Assembly (NCBI RefSeq): GCF_030009775.1
Contig: NZ_JASCTH010000019.1
Location: 172,128-212,528, forward strand
Direction: 5' to 3'
Length of the DNA: 40,401 nt
Source of the DNA: Actinoplanes sandaracinus
GTDB lineage: Bacteria; Actinomycetota; Actinomycetes; Mycobacteriales; Micromonosporaceae
Shown here: in pieces, positions 16,131 through 25,000 of the stretch
How positions within the stretch are numbered: position 1 is the first letter of the stretch
Layout of the letters: each line of letters starts with the position of its first letter
Notes under the pieces: generated by a model
Told to the model about the DNA's origin: nothing
The model's input: the letters and a program-made list of their open reading frames with translations, nothing else
Database searches by the model: none
Translations under genes and position numbers: made by a program

Positions 16131-16919
16131 GTGCCCGAACCACTGGACACCGGGCGGCCCCATCCCGCCCGCGTCTACGACTACCTGCTCGGCGGCAAGG
16201 ACAACTTCGCCGCGGACCGGGCGGCCGCGGCCGAAGGCCTCAAGGCCAACCCGAACGCGGCGACCGCGCCCCGGCAGAACCGGGCGTTCCTGCGCCGGAC
16301 GGTGCGGCTGCTGGCCGAGTCCGGGATCCGGCAGTTCCTGGACATCGGCACCGGCCTGCCCACCTCGCCGAACGTGCACGAGATCGCCCAGGCGGTGGCC
16401 CCGTCCGCTCGTGTCGTCTACGTCGACAACGATCCACTGGTGCTCGCCCACGCTCGGGCCCTGCTGACCAGCGCTCCGGAGGGCCGCACCGCCTACGTCG
16501 AGGCGAACCTGCGGGACGCCGGCACGATCCTGGACGCCCCCGAGCTGCTGGAGGTGCTGGATCTGCGGCAGCCGGTGGCGGTGCTGCTCTTCGCGGTCCT
16601 GCACTTCCTGGAGGACGACGCCGACCCGTATGCCGTGGTCGGGAAGTTGATGTCCGCCCTGCCCAGCGGCAGTCACCTGGTGATCTCGCACATCACCGCC
16701 GACCACGACCCGGAGTCCTGGGCCCGGTTCGCCGAGATCATGCGCCGGCAGGGCATCGGCACTCGGTTGCGCAGCCAGGCGGAGGTGTCGCGGTTCTTCA
16801 CCGGCCTGGAACTGCTCGAGCCCGGGGTGGTGCCGATCCTGCGCTGGCGGCCGGAGCAGGAGCCCGAGTTCACCGACGCGCAGGTGGCGCTCTACGGCGG
16901 GGTGGCGCGCAAACCCTGA
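16131..16919 (+). CDS. SAM-dependent methyltransferase, PF04672 (DUF574)
   Basis: A 262-residue methyltransferase of the actinobacterial PF04672 family. The N-terminal family signature DTGRPHPARVYDYLLGGKDNF (about 7-27) is nearly canonical. SAM-binding motif I follows as FLDIGTGLPTSPNVHEIA (about 66-83), and the acidic ribose-binding residue is in VVYVDNDPLVLAHARALL. Substrates of this large family are mostly unknown; some members modify secondary metabolites. The GTG start has a strong GGAGGA site just upstream; several other GTGs further upstream fall in a 20-bp tandem repeat and lack such a site. Each actinomycete genome carries many copies, so no pathway can be assigned. Confidence 0.92.
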   Translation: MPEPLDTGRPHPARVYDYLLGGKDNFAADRAAAAEGLKANPNAATAPRQNRAFLRRTVRLLAESGIRQFLDIGTGLPTSPNVHEIAQAVAPSARVVYVDNDPLVLAHARALLTSAPEGRTAYVEANLRDAGTILDAPELLEVLDLRQPVAVLLFAVLHFLEDDADPYAVVGKLMSALPSGSHLVISHITADHDPESWARFAEIMRRQGIGTRLRSQAEVSRFFTGLELLEPGVVPILRWRPEQEPEFTDAQVALYGGVARKP

Positions 16920-16925
16920 GGACGA

Positions 16926-17723
16926 TCACCAGGTGGCGAGGACCCGGGCCTGCCCGCCGGAGCCGGCTTCGTACGGGATGAGCCCCACGAAGATCGTCGC
17001 GCCGTGCCGGGGCAGCCGATCGAGGCCGGCGAGGTTCTCCAGGCCGTATCGGTCGGCGCCGGTGAGCGCCAGGTGCGTGTCGAAGGTCGCCGAGACGCCC
17101 GGGTCGATGCTGAGCGTGTCGACACCGAGACTGCGGATCGCGCGGTGGCGCAGCAGCCACTCGCAGGCGTCCGTGCCGAAGCCGGGGAAGTGCAGCCCGC
17201 CCGCCGCGTCGGTGCCCCGGTAGGCGTTCGCGTCGCCGACCTTGGCGCCCCACCCGGAGTACATCAGCACCGCCGCGCCGTCCGGGATCCGGCCGTACCG
17301 GCGCTCGAACGCCCGCAGGTCGTCGACGGTCACCACGGTGTCGGGGTCGCGGGCCGCCCGCCGCGCGATGTCGACGACGACGGCCGGCACGATCAGTTCG
17401 GACGGCCGCAACTCGGTCGCGGTCCGGCCGCCCGCGGTGAAGTGGCCGGGCGCGTCGACATGGGTGCCGATGTGCTCGACGATGCGCCACTCCTGCATGT
17501 AGTAGCCGTCCTCCTCGAGGGAGGCGACGGTCCGGCGGACGGCTTCCTCACCGGGCGCGAACGCCGGGAAGCCGGTCGTCAGCGGGTAGGTGAGATCGCG
17601 CAGACCACGCCCGCCCGACGCCGCGGCGGGCTCAGCGGCGACGGTGGCGGCGGCGAATCCCAGGGCCCCGGCGAGGGCCGCGCGGCGTGACAGGCCATGG
17701 CCGGCTTTCGGTTCGGTGCACAT
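16926..17723 (-). CDS. Tat-exported cyclase family protein (PF04199)
   Basis: A 265-residue metal-dependent hydrolase of the cyclase/kynurenine-formamidase superfamily. The N-terminus GLSRRAALAGALGFAAATVAAEPAAA is a Tat signal. The metal-binding motif EHIGTHVDAPGHF (HxGTHxDxPxH, about 83-95) is complete, and DDLRAFERRYGRIPDGAAVLMYSGWG and LGVDTLSIDPG follow in family order. It probably hydrolyses an amide or lactone outside the cytoplasm. The ATG is 6 nt behind CAGGAT (minus strand, 17730-17735), so the mRNA is probably leaderless. It ends 6 bp from the convergent methyltransferase stop. Confidence 0.9.
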   Translation of the reverse strand: MCTEPKAGHGLSRRAALAGALGFAAATVAAEPAAASGGRGLRDLTYPLTTGFPAFAPGEEAVRRTVASLEEDGYYMQEWRIVEHIGTHVDAPGHFTAGGRTATELRPSELIVPAVVVDIARRAARDPDTVVTVDDLRAFERRYGRIPDGAAVLMYSGWGAKVGDANAYRGTDAAGGLHFPGFGTDACEWLLRHRAIRSLGVDTLSIDPGVSATFDTHLALTGADRYGLENLAGLDRLPRHGATIFVGLIPYEAGSGGQARVLATW

Positions 17724-17810
17724 GGCCTCATCCTGCACGAGGTCGGGGGCCCGGAAACGGTCTTCAACGGGAATCGGACCGTGTCGATCTCGTGACACCG
17801 GGTCGCGAGG

Positions 17811-19175
17811 GTGTCCGATGTGACCACCACTCGGAACGGCACACTCGCCTGGCTGGGCCATCCGGTGACGATGGCCGCCCTGGCGCTGCTGATCGTCAAT
17901 GATCACGTGCTCAAGAACACTCACCCGGGTTGGGTGACGGGCAAGCTCAGCGACGCCGCCGGCATGGTCCTGGCGCCGCCGCTGCTCGCGGCCCTGGCGG
18001 GCCTCATCGCACCCCGCCTGCCGTTCCGCCGGCTCGCGGCGGGCTCGATCGTCACCGTCGGTCTGGGGTTCGGGTTCGTCAAGGCCTCGTGGTACGGGGC
18101 CGAGCTCGCGTCCGCGCTCTGGAGCCTCGGCACGCCCTCGCTGATCCGCGCCGACCCCACCGATCTGCTCGCGTGGCCGTTCCTGGGTGTGGCCTGGTGG
18201 TCGGCGGGCCGGAGCCGGAGGACACCGAACGAACGGCTGGCCCGCGCGGTTCGTGCGGCGGTGCTGCTGCCGCTCGCGCTGGCCGGAGTGGCGGCGACGA
18301 GCCCGGCTCCCCGGCCGTCGGCGGACCGGGTGATCCTCGACGGTGATCTGATCTACGCGGGCGCGGACCACGACAGTTACGGCGACGTCTGGACGGTCAG
18401 CGCGGATCAGGGCACGACCTGGGCCGGAGCGGAGGCGCCGAAGGGCCTTCCGGGCGCGGCCACCTGCGCGAGGAGTGAGCCGGTGGTCTGTTACCGGACG
18501 ATTCCCCACGCGCTGGGGGTGGAGAGCAGTACCGCGGGCGGCCCGTGGACGGTGAGCTGGCGGATCACGGACGAGGAGCGGAAGGGTCTCAACCGGAAGT
18601 ACCAGGACACGACGCATGTCGACGAACTCAGCTCGCACTCGCTGGCCGTTCTGGACGTCGAGCACCGGCACGTGGTGGTCGTCGCGAACGGGCGGGACGG
18701 GTTCGCGCTGCGCACGGTGACCGGAGAGTGGAAGCGCATCGGGTTCCCGGGCATTCCGGGGGACGAGGCGCCGATCAGTCTGGAGGAGGCGACAGCGCCG
18801 CGCGAGGACCGGGTGCTGCCGATCACGCTTGGCAGTCTGATCGCCGGGTTCGTGTTCACCGTCGCCGGGCTGGTGTGGCTGCGCCGCTCGGGTGGCGGCC
18901 GGAGCTGGTGGTGGCTGCTCGGAGCACTGGGGGCCACGACCGTGCTCACACTGCCACCGGCCATGATGCCGGAGCCGGAGCCGCTCTCGGTCGTGGACAT
19001 GATCGGCTGGCTCCTGCCGATCCTCGCCATTCTGGGCGCAACGGCCTGCTCCGCGACGGCCCTGATCGCGGCCGGCAGGAAGGCGCCCCGCCACGGCTGG
19101 ATCGGCTGGGTAGCCGGTGTCGGGGTGGCGTTGCTGCCGGTGGCCGCGCTGCTCGTGCAAGCGGCGATCCTCTGA
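17811..19175 (+). CDS. Membrane protein with extracytoplasmic Asp-box segment
   Basis: A 454-residue protein with two membrane clusters. The first half has spans near TMAALALLIVNDHVL, LAPPLLAALAGLIA, SIVTVGLGFGFVK and AVLLPLALAGVAAT. A hydrophilic domain of about 150 residues follows (about 165-320) and contains SADQGTTW, a BNR/Asp-box motif typical of beta-propellers of sialidase type, and a Cys pair. Spans resume near TLGSLIAGFVFTVAGLVWL, WWWLLGALGATTVLTLPP, WLLPILAILGATACSATALIA and WVAGVGVALLPVAALLV. Function is unknown; a surface sensor or scaffold is possible. GTG at 17811 is used, and GTG at 17820 is nearly as good. Confidence 0.78.
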   Translation: MSDVTTTRNGTLAWLGHPVTMAALALLIVNDHVLKNTHPGWVTGKLSDAAGMVLAPPLLAALAGLIAPRLPFRRLAAGSIVTVGLGFGFVKASWYGAELASALWSLGTPSLIRADPTDLLAWPFLGVAWWSAGRSRRTPNERLARAVRAAVLLPLALAGVAATSPAPRPSADRVILDGDLIYAGADHDSYGDVWTVSADQGTTWAGAEAPKGLPGAATCARSEPVVCYRTIPHALGVESSTAGGPWTVSWRITDEERKGLNRKYQDTTHVDELSSHSLAVLDVEHRHVVVVANGRDGFALRTVTGEWKRIGFPGIPGDEAPISLEEATAPREDRVLPITLGSLIAGFVFTVAGLVWLRRSGGGRSWWWLLGALGATTVLTLPPAMMPEPEPLSVVDMIGWLLPILAILGATACSATALIAAGRKAPRHGWIGWVAGVGVALLPVAALLVQAAIL

Positions 19176-19212
19176 AGAGCCGGGCCGCCGCGTCACTTCC
19201 CGTCGTACGACG

Positions 19213-19505
19213 CTCAGAGGTTCTTGAGCATGTCCTCGAAATCGGCGCTGAGGGCGAACGGGTCGGTGACCACCGCGGGTTCACGGCGTTCGACCTCGCG
19301 GGCCGGCTCGGCCGCGGCGCGCTCGATGCGGCCGCGCAGCGGGCCCTCGACCGAGTAGAGGCCGCTGTAGCTGGCGGAGAACACCGGGGTCACGGTGATC
19401 AGGGCGTCGGCTGCGGCGACAAGGTTGCCGCCGGCCTGATCACCTGGGTCAGCGTCGAGGTGATCGAGTGGCCGTACTCGCCCGAAGCGCACGCCGAGGA
19501 TAGTT
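19213..19505 (-). pseudogene. FMN reductase remnant fused to a regulator-like fragment
   Basis: The block 19213-19420 matches the intact FMN reductase gene at 33873-34487 (its 34095-34160 joined to 34347-34488) at 205 of 208 positions. Relative to the intact gene, 186 bp (62 codons, in frame) are missing, as is the whole first third. One change makes Leu to Pro. The remaining upstream part (19421-19505) in another frame reads EYGHSITSTLTQV, which resembles the C-terminal end of HxlR-type regulators. The result is a mosaic scar. A perfect 12-bp palindrome, CGTCGTACGACG (19201-19212), borders the copy exactly where homology ends. No function is expected. Confidence 0.85.
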
Positions 19506-19548
19506 GACCGCCCGGCAGGTCGAGCTCAATCCTGGCCCGGTCCGGTGA

Positions 19549-19571
19549 CTGTCATGGGTAGACCATGACAG
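19549..19571. promoter_or_regulatory. Perfect palindrome upstream of kinase/regulator operon
   Basis: Arms CTGTCATGG (19549-19557) and CCATGACAG (19563-19571) flank a 5-nt spacer. It lies 67 bp before the first gene of the membrane protein/kinase/response regulator operon. It is a likely operator, most simply for the operon's own NarL-type regulator. Confidence 0.6.
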
Positions 19572-19637
19572 GCGGCACGTTCCCACCGACCGCGGACTTC
19601 CTGAGGATGGGAGGTACCGATCCGAGGGAGTAATCCG

Positions 19638-20261
19638 ATGATGAAGCGCCTGAATGCTGTCCGAACCGAGGGCTCGGCCGGAGCTCTGGCCGTTGACGAT
19701 GTCGAAGCGACGCCGGAGCGGGCCGGGCGGCGTGGCCCGGCCGCGTGGGCGGCTGTGTGGAGGCGTTGGCCGGCGGCTCTCGCCGTCGCGGCGGCCGGCC
19801 TGATGTGGGGAGTCGATACCGTGGGCGGCGCCCAGATTCTGCTGCTGCTGCCGATGCTGTACGTGGTGGTGGCGGCGGTCGGCCGGCCCCTTGTCGTCTG
19901 GCCGGCCCTGCTCGCCGGGACCGGACTCGTCTTCGCCCTCCACCTGCAGAACCGGATCGACGTGGCGACCGCGCTGCTCGTGGTCGCCGCGGCGGTCGGC
20001 GGGGCCGGGCTGCTCCGCCGTGCGGGGCGGGCGGAGACCGCGGTCCAGCTGGTGGGATTGCTGGTCTTCGGCGGGGTGGCCGTTCTGGCACTGCACACCG
20101 GGCCCGAACTCGCCCGCGTGCTCGTCGCTGCCGGGTGGCTGAGCCACGGGCTGTGGGACCTCCTCCATCTCCGGCGTCGGGGCGTGGTGCCGGCCGCGTA
20201 CGCCGAGTGGTGCGCCGTGCTGGACGTCCTGGTCGGCGTCTCGCTGCTGGTCACGTACTGA
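19638..20261 (+). CDS. Membrane protein, first gene of two-component operon
   Basis: A 207-residue membrane protein with a cytoplasmic N-terminus of about 40 residues and six or so hydrophobic segments (ALAVAAAGLMWGV, ILLLLPMLYVVVAAVG, VVWPALLAGTGLVFALHL, ATALLVVAAAVGGAGLL, VQLVGLLVFGGVAVLAL, WCAVLDVLVGVSLLV). A His-rich stretch, WLSHGLWDLLHLRRRG, precedes the last span. The start is ATG, with a second ATG next, behind GAGGGAG. The stop is followed after one base by the kinase ATG, so it is cotranscribed and probably serves as sensor partner or target of the kinase. The family is not recognised. Confidence 0.78.
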   Translation: MMKRLNAVRTEGSAGALAVDDVEATPERAGRRGPAAWAAVWRRWPAALAVAAAGLMWGVDTVGGAQILLLLPMLYVVVAAVGRPLVVWPALLAGTGLVFALHLQNRIDVATALLVVAAAVGGAGLLRRAGRAETAVQLVGLLVFGGVAVLALHTGPELARVLVAAGWLSHGLWDLLHLRRRGVVPAAYAEWCAVLDVLVGVSLLVTY

Positions 20262-20262
20262 C

Positions 20263-21396
20263 ATGTCGATCCGGTCGGGGCAGGCCCCGTTCCCCGTGGT
20301 GCGCATGGTCGTCCTGACGGTGCTGCTGACCAACGTGGTGTGGGCGGTGGCGTTGCCGCTGCGGCTCACCCGGCCGCCGTCGGCCGTCGGGTGGGTGGTG
20401 CTGGTGCTGCTCGCCGCCGCGTCGGGCGTCGCTCTCGCGCTGGTCCTGCGGGCCGCCGTGACCCCCGCGACCAGCCCGGCGACCTGCGGGCGGCTGGTCG
20501 CGGCCCAGACGGTGGCGGCCCTGGCACTGTGGCCGGTCACGTTTGCGTGGGCCGAGCCCGGGCGGGAGCCCTGGGCGTGGGTGGCGGCGTCGGTGATCGG
20601 CGCCGCGCCGCTGGTGCTGCGGTGGCCGGCCGCCGGCCTCGTCGCGGTCGGCATGCTGGCCGCCGTCGCGGCGGGTGCGGGGGTCTGGGGGCAGCCGGTC
20701 GCTCGGAACCTGGTGCTCACCCTCGTCGCGGCGGCCGCGTTGATGCTGATGGGGCAGGTGGTGGTGTGGCTACTGCGGCTGCTGGTGGCCGCCGACGCCG
20801 CCCGGGCGACGGAGGCCGAACTGGCCGTGTCGCAGGAGCGGCTTCGGCTGGCCCAGGAGATGCACGACCTGCTGGGCCAGCGGCTCGGTGTGATCGGGCT
20901 CAAGGCCGAGCTGGCCGGGGAGCTGGTGGAGGCCGCGCCGGCCCGCTGCCGGGCGGAGACCACCGAGATCCAGCGGCTGGCGGGTGAGACACTTCGGGAC
21001 GTGCGGACGGCGGTACACGGACTCGGCACGGTCGACCTGGACGTGCAGCTGCGGACGGCCCGGCTGGTGCTGGCCTCCGCCGGTGTGGAGCCGGTCGTCA
21101 ACGTCGAGCCGCTTGCCCTCCCCCCGGCCGCGTCGCAGCTGGTGGCGGCCGTGGTCCGGGAGGCGGTGACGAATGTGCTCCGGCACAGCGAGGCGCGGCA
21201 TGTCTGGATCGACCTGACGGCGGCGGGCGGGTCGGTCAGGTTGGCGGTGGTGAACGACGAACCGCGGTCCGCTCCCGGCCGTGCGGGCATCGGCCTGGCC
21301 GGGCTGGCGGAGCGCTGCGCGCAGGTCGGTGCCGTGTTGCGGTACGGCCCGGCCGGCGACCGCTTCGAGGTGCGCGTGGAGCTGCCGGCCACATGA
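20263..21396 (+). CDS. NarL-family sensor histidine kinase (DesK-like)
   Basis: A 377-residue membrane histidine kinase. The N-terminal half has about six spans (residues about 12-175) without a large periplasmic domain, as in DesK-type kinases that sense the membrane itself. The HisKA_3 dimerisation helix carries the phospho-accepting His201 in LAQEMHDLLGQRLGVI. The ATPase domain shows the N box REAVTNVLRHSEA (about 299-311) and GIGLAGLAERC. The G1 box is unusual: VVNDEPRSAPG replaces the usual DxGxG. It overlaps the response regulator gene by 4 bp (ATGA), which indicates a coupled two-component pair. Confidence 0.92.
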   Translation: MSIRSGQAPFPVVRMVVLTVLLTNVVWAVALPLRLTRPPSAVGWVVLVLLAAASGVALALVLRAAVTPATSPATCGRLVAAQTVAALALWPVTFAWAEPGREPWAWVAASVIGAAPLVLRWPAAGLVAVGMLAAVAAGAGVWGQPVARNLVLTLVAAAALMLMGQVVVWLLRLLVAADAARATEAELAVSQERLRLAQEMHDLLGQRLGVIGLKAELAGELVEAAPARCRAETTEIQRLAGETLRDVRTAVHGLGTVDLDVQLRTARLVLASAGVEPVVNVEPLALPPAASQLVAAVVREAVTNVLRHSEARHVWIDLTAAGGSVRLAVVNDEPRSAPGRAGIGLAGLAERCAQVGAVLRYGPAGDRFEVRVELPAT

Positions 21397-21998
21397 TCCG
21401 TGTCCTGCTGGCCGAAGACGAGGAGATGATCCGTACCGCCCTGGCCGCCCTGTTGGAGCGAGAGCCGGACATCGAGGTCGTCGCCACCGCCGCCGACGGC
21501 ACCCAGGCGGTCGCCCTGGCCCGTGCCCACCGGCCGGACGTCGCCGTGGTCGACCTGCAGATGCCCGGGCTCGACGGGCTGCAGGTCGTCGGCGAACTCG
21601 GCCGGGTCCTGCCGTCCTGCCCGGTCGCGATACTGACCGGGCACGGCAGGCCACTGCTGCTCCGCCAAGCCCTGACCTCCGGTGCCCGGGGCTTCCTGGC
21701 GAAGGGTGCGCCCGCCGCGACGCTGGCCGAGGTGATCCGCCGCCTGCACGAAGGGCGCCGCTACGTCGACCCGCTGCTCGCGGCCGACGCCCTCACCGCG
21801 CCACCGTCCCCGCTGACCCCGCGCGAAGCCGAGGTGCTGGCCGCCGCCGGCCCGGACCGACCCGTCCGTGACATCGCGCGCATGCTGTTCCTGTCACCGG
21901 GCACCGTCCGTAACTACCTCAGCGCCGCCACCCACAAGCTCGGCGCCACCAGCCGGTCAGACGCCTACCGGGTGGCCCAGGACAACGGCTGGATCTGA
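21393..21998 (+). CDS. NarL/LuxR-type response regulator (DesR-like)
   Basis: A 201-residue response regulator, the partner of the kinase just upstream. The receiver has ED at 8-9, phospho-acceptor Asp54 in VVDLQMPG and the conserved Lys in GFLAKGAP (near 104). The C-terminal LuxR HTH begins at LTPREAEVLAAAG and reads VRDIARMLFLSPGTVRNYLSAATHKLG. Unlike most, the HTH is short and ends near AQDNGWI at the C-terminus, as in DesR. The likely target is its own operon through the palindrome at 19549-19571. It is convergent with the NACHT gene; the 63 bp between hold no obvious hairpin. Confidence 0.93.
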   Translation: MIRVLLAEDEEMIRTALAALLEREPDIEVVATAADGTQAVALARAHRPDVAVVDLQMPGLDGLQVVGELGRVLPSCPVAILTGHGRPLLLRQALTSGARGFLAKGAPAATLAEVIRRLHEGRRYVDPLLAADALTAPPSPLTPREAEVLAAAGPDRPVRDIARMLFLSPGTVRNYLSAATHKLGATSRSDAYRVAQDNGWI

Positions 21999-22061
21999 GA
22001 GGACGGTTGGAGATTTTCGGGTTGATCCTCCCGGACCAGATCCACTGAGACTGACCGACGA

Positions 22062-25000
22062 TCACAGCCTCCAAAGCCGTATGGTCGAGTCCGCCGCACC
22101 CGCGCTGATCAAGGTTTCCCGGGTCTTCTGGCAACCCCAGGCGAACGTCTCCAGCTTCCCGCTGTGCCCGTTCAGTTCGATCGAGCGGCTGGGGCCGGCG
22201 AGATCCCACACCTCGATCGCGCCGTCTCGGGCGGGCGCGGCGAGGAAGCGGCCGTCGGCGTTGAAGAGCGCGCCGATCGGGCCGAAGTCGGAGTCGACGT
22301 CGCTCGGCGGTGGCAGCGACCGGATCAGACTCTCTTCGAGCGCGCCGGTCCGGGCATCGTAGATCGCCAGGCGGCCGTCGCTCTTCCCGGCGATGACCGT
22401 GCCGGGCGGGCTCGGCAGGTGGTCCACCCAATCGACGCGCCCTCCGATGCCCAACTCCTGCCCCGTCACCGAGTTCCAGGCCATGCGGCCGCCATCCGCG
22501 GTGCTTGCGACGATCGGGGGCGGCTGGCCCTCGTCGTCGTCCGGCCGAGGTGACCACGCATCAGCCTGCTCGAGCGCGCCGGGCACGGCGACCGAGTGGA
22601 GCAGTGCCCCCGAGGCCGCATCGAGGATGTCGACCGAGTCCCGCTGGCCGCGCGGCGCGTCCGGCCGGACACGCGGCACGACCAGGATCGGCTTCGGCCG
22701 GGTCTGGTACAGGGTGTAGCCCGACGCGCCCGTCACCGGCGGCGACGCGGGGCCGCCGCTCACCGGCAGGACCTGCAGGGCTTGGTAGCCCGAATCCTGC
22801 TCCGCGGTCTCCACGATGAGCGCGGACACGCCGGGGACGAAGTCGAAGTCGACCACGTCTCCGCCGAGCGTCCAGGAGCCCTGTTGCCGGCCGTCTGCCG
22901 CGTTCCAGACGGTCACCATACGGTCGTCGGTGGCGTCGTTCTCCCGGGTTCCGCTCGATCCGGCGAGCCACGTCCCGGTCGGGTCGAAGCGGAGCTCCGA
23001 CTTGGTTTCCCGGAATGGCAGCGGGACCGATGTCCCGCGCGACAGGTCGAAGAGCTTCGCGCCGCTCTCGGTGCGCACCACCATGTGCCTGCCCGCCGGA
23101 TCCACCAGGGCCTCGCTCGGCCCGCCGCCGGGCTGCGCGATCACCCTGGAAGACGGCGGGTCGGCGGCCGTGTCCCACACCGTGAGGGAGCCGTCGTCCT
23201 TTCCACCCAGCACGAAACGCCGCTCGACGAGATCCACGGACGTGCCGTCGGCGTCGTACTCGGGTGGCTGGGTTTCGCCGAGATCGTCGGCGAAACGGCC
23301 GGGAATCGGTCGGGCAGGTCCGCCGTCGGCGGAGTGGACGGTGAGGGTGGCGTTCGCCCGCCCGTCGGTGGCGGACAGCAGGCCGACCTTGGCGCCGCCG
23401 GCCAGGAGCACTACGGCCTCGGGCGGCCGCGCCGGGCCGAGCTGCTCCCAGCCCCGTGCGGCCCAGCGCCACACCCGCACACGAGGCTCCGCATCCGCAT
23501 CGGGCCCGGCGGCCGAGGGGACGCTGTCGCGGACGAAGAACAGCCGCCCGCTCGGGTTGAAGTAGTCCCGGACGTCGTCGCCGGCGGTCGCGATGAAGTA
23601 GGGGTCGTCCTGTACGCCCACGTTGTCCAATCGCCACAGCCGGACGCCGTCGGTGGACGTGGTGGCCAGCGTCTCGCCGTCCGGGCTGACCACGAGGTCG
23701 TCGGCGAACCTGCCGTAGGGCAGTCGCAACACGGCGTCGGCGCTGTCGCGTGGCGCCGCGGTCAGCGGAACGGCCAGACTCGCCAGGAAGGCGACGATCA
23801 GCGCCGGCACGAGGATCCGTCGCCGCCGCCGCGCCCGCCGCCGCGCCGCCTCCGAAACGGCGTAATAGGCGGCCGACTGATCGTCCGCGAGCCGTTCCTG
23901 GAGTCGCAGGTGCCGGAACTGGTAGGCCCCGCCGGACTGTCGCAGCAGTTCGCGCCGGCCGGCGTCCTCGAGCAGCCCGAGCAGCCGCCACGGCAGCACC
24001 CGGTTGCCGGCCAGCAGCACCCGGGCGATCTGAAGGCGGAACCATGCCCGGGACACCAGCAAATAGGTGCCGAGGAGGAGGCCGGGCACCACGACGAGCA
24101 GCCACACCGCGACGGGCCAGGTGGCGAAGTAGCCCGGCACGACGTCGAGGAGGCGGGCTTGGACGATGTCCGACAACTGGGCGCCCTGCAGCCAGCCCGC
24201 TCCGCCGGTCGTCCAGCCGTAGACGGCGCTGCCGAACGCGGCGGCGATGAGCCCCAGCGGTGTGAGGAGCAGCGCGAAGACGAGCCCGCTCGCGGCCGCG
24301 CTCACCAGCGCCGAGGTGCGGTCCTGGCGCAGCACGGCCCGCGGCGAATCCAGGCGAGCGGCGGCCGGAGCGGCCAGCAGCCACCGGTGCGCCGACAGCG
24401 CGACAGCGAACGCCACCAGTAGGGCAGAGGCCAGTCCCATCGATTGCAGGAACAGCTCACCGCTGGAGACCGACCAGCCGTCGATCGCCGTGATCGCCAC
24501 CGCGGAGACCAGCGCGAACGGAATCCACATCAGCACGCCCAGCGTCGGCGTGACGGCGAACGCCTCGCGAATCGCCGCCGCGGAGAATGGCCGGGTCGGC
24601 AAGCGGCTGGGCGGCGCGCTCTCCACCGACCAGCTTGACATGATGAAAACGAGGAACAGAAAGCCGACCAGCGCGCTGGTCCAGAAGGCTGAGCCCGCCG
24701 CGCCGCCGCCAGCGACCGCGAAGCACACCAGAGACGCGACCATCATCAGCAGACCGATGACGGTGCCTAGCAGAGCCCCTGTTCCGGCTGGAAGCAGCCG
24801 GTCGGCGAGATCCCACCAGCGCAGGTCCCGCTCCTGCGCGTCGTAGAGGTATCGGGCCAGGGCCGTCAGATAGCGGGATGCCTTCTCCTTCGGCCATCGT
24901 CCGGCCGGGCGTTCCTGCGGCTGCGGTCCGTCCGGCGACGGGTAGGCCGCGTCGACCAGCCGGTCCAGCAGGTTGTTTTCCACCGCGAGCCGCGAGTCCA

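Noticed and set aside
19449..21749. 766-codon open frame opposite the kinase operon
   Set aside because: Low-complexity Ser/Thr/Ala/Arg translation and real kinase and regulator domains on the plus strand.
22596..24422. Long open frame opposite the NACHT gene
   Set aside because: It is antisense to the WD40-like half, which has consistent repeat motifs in the minus frame.
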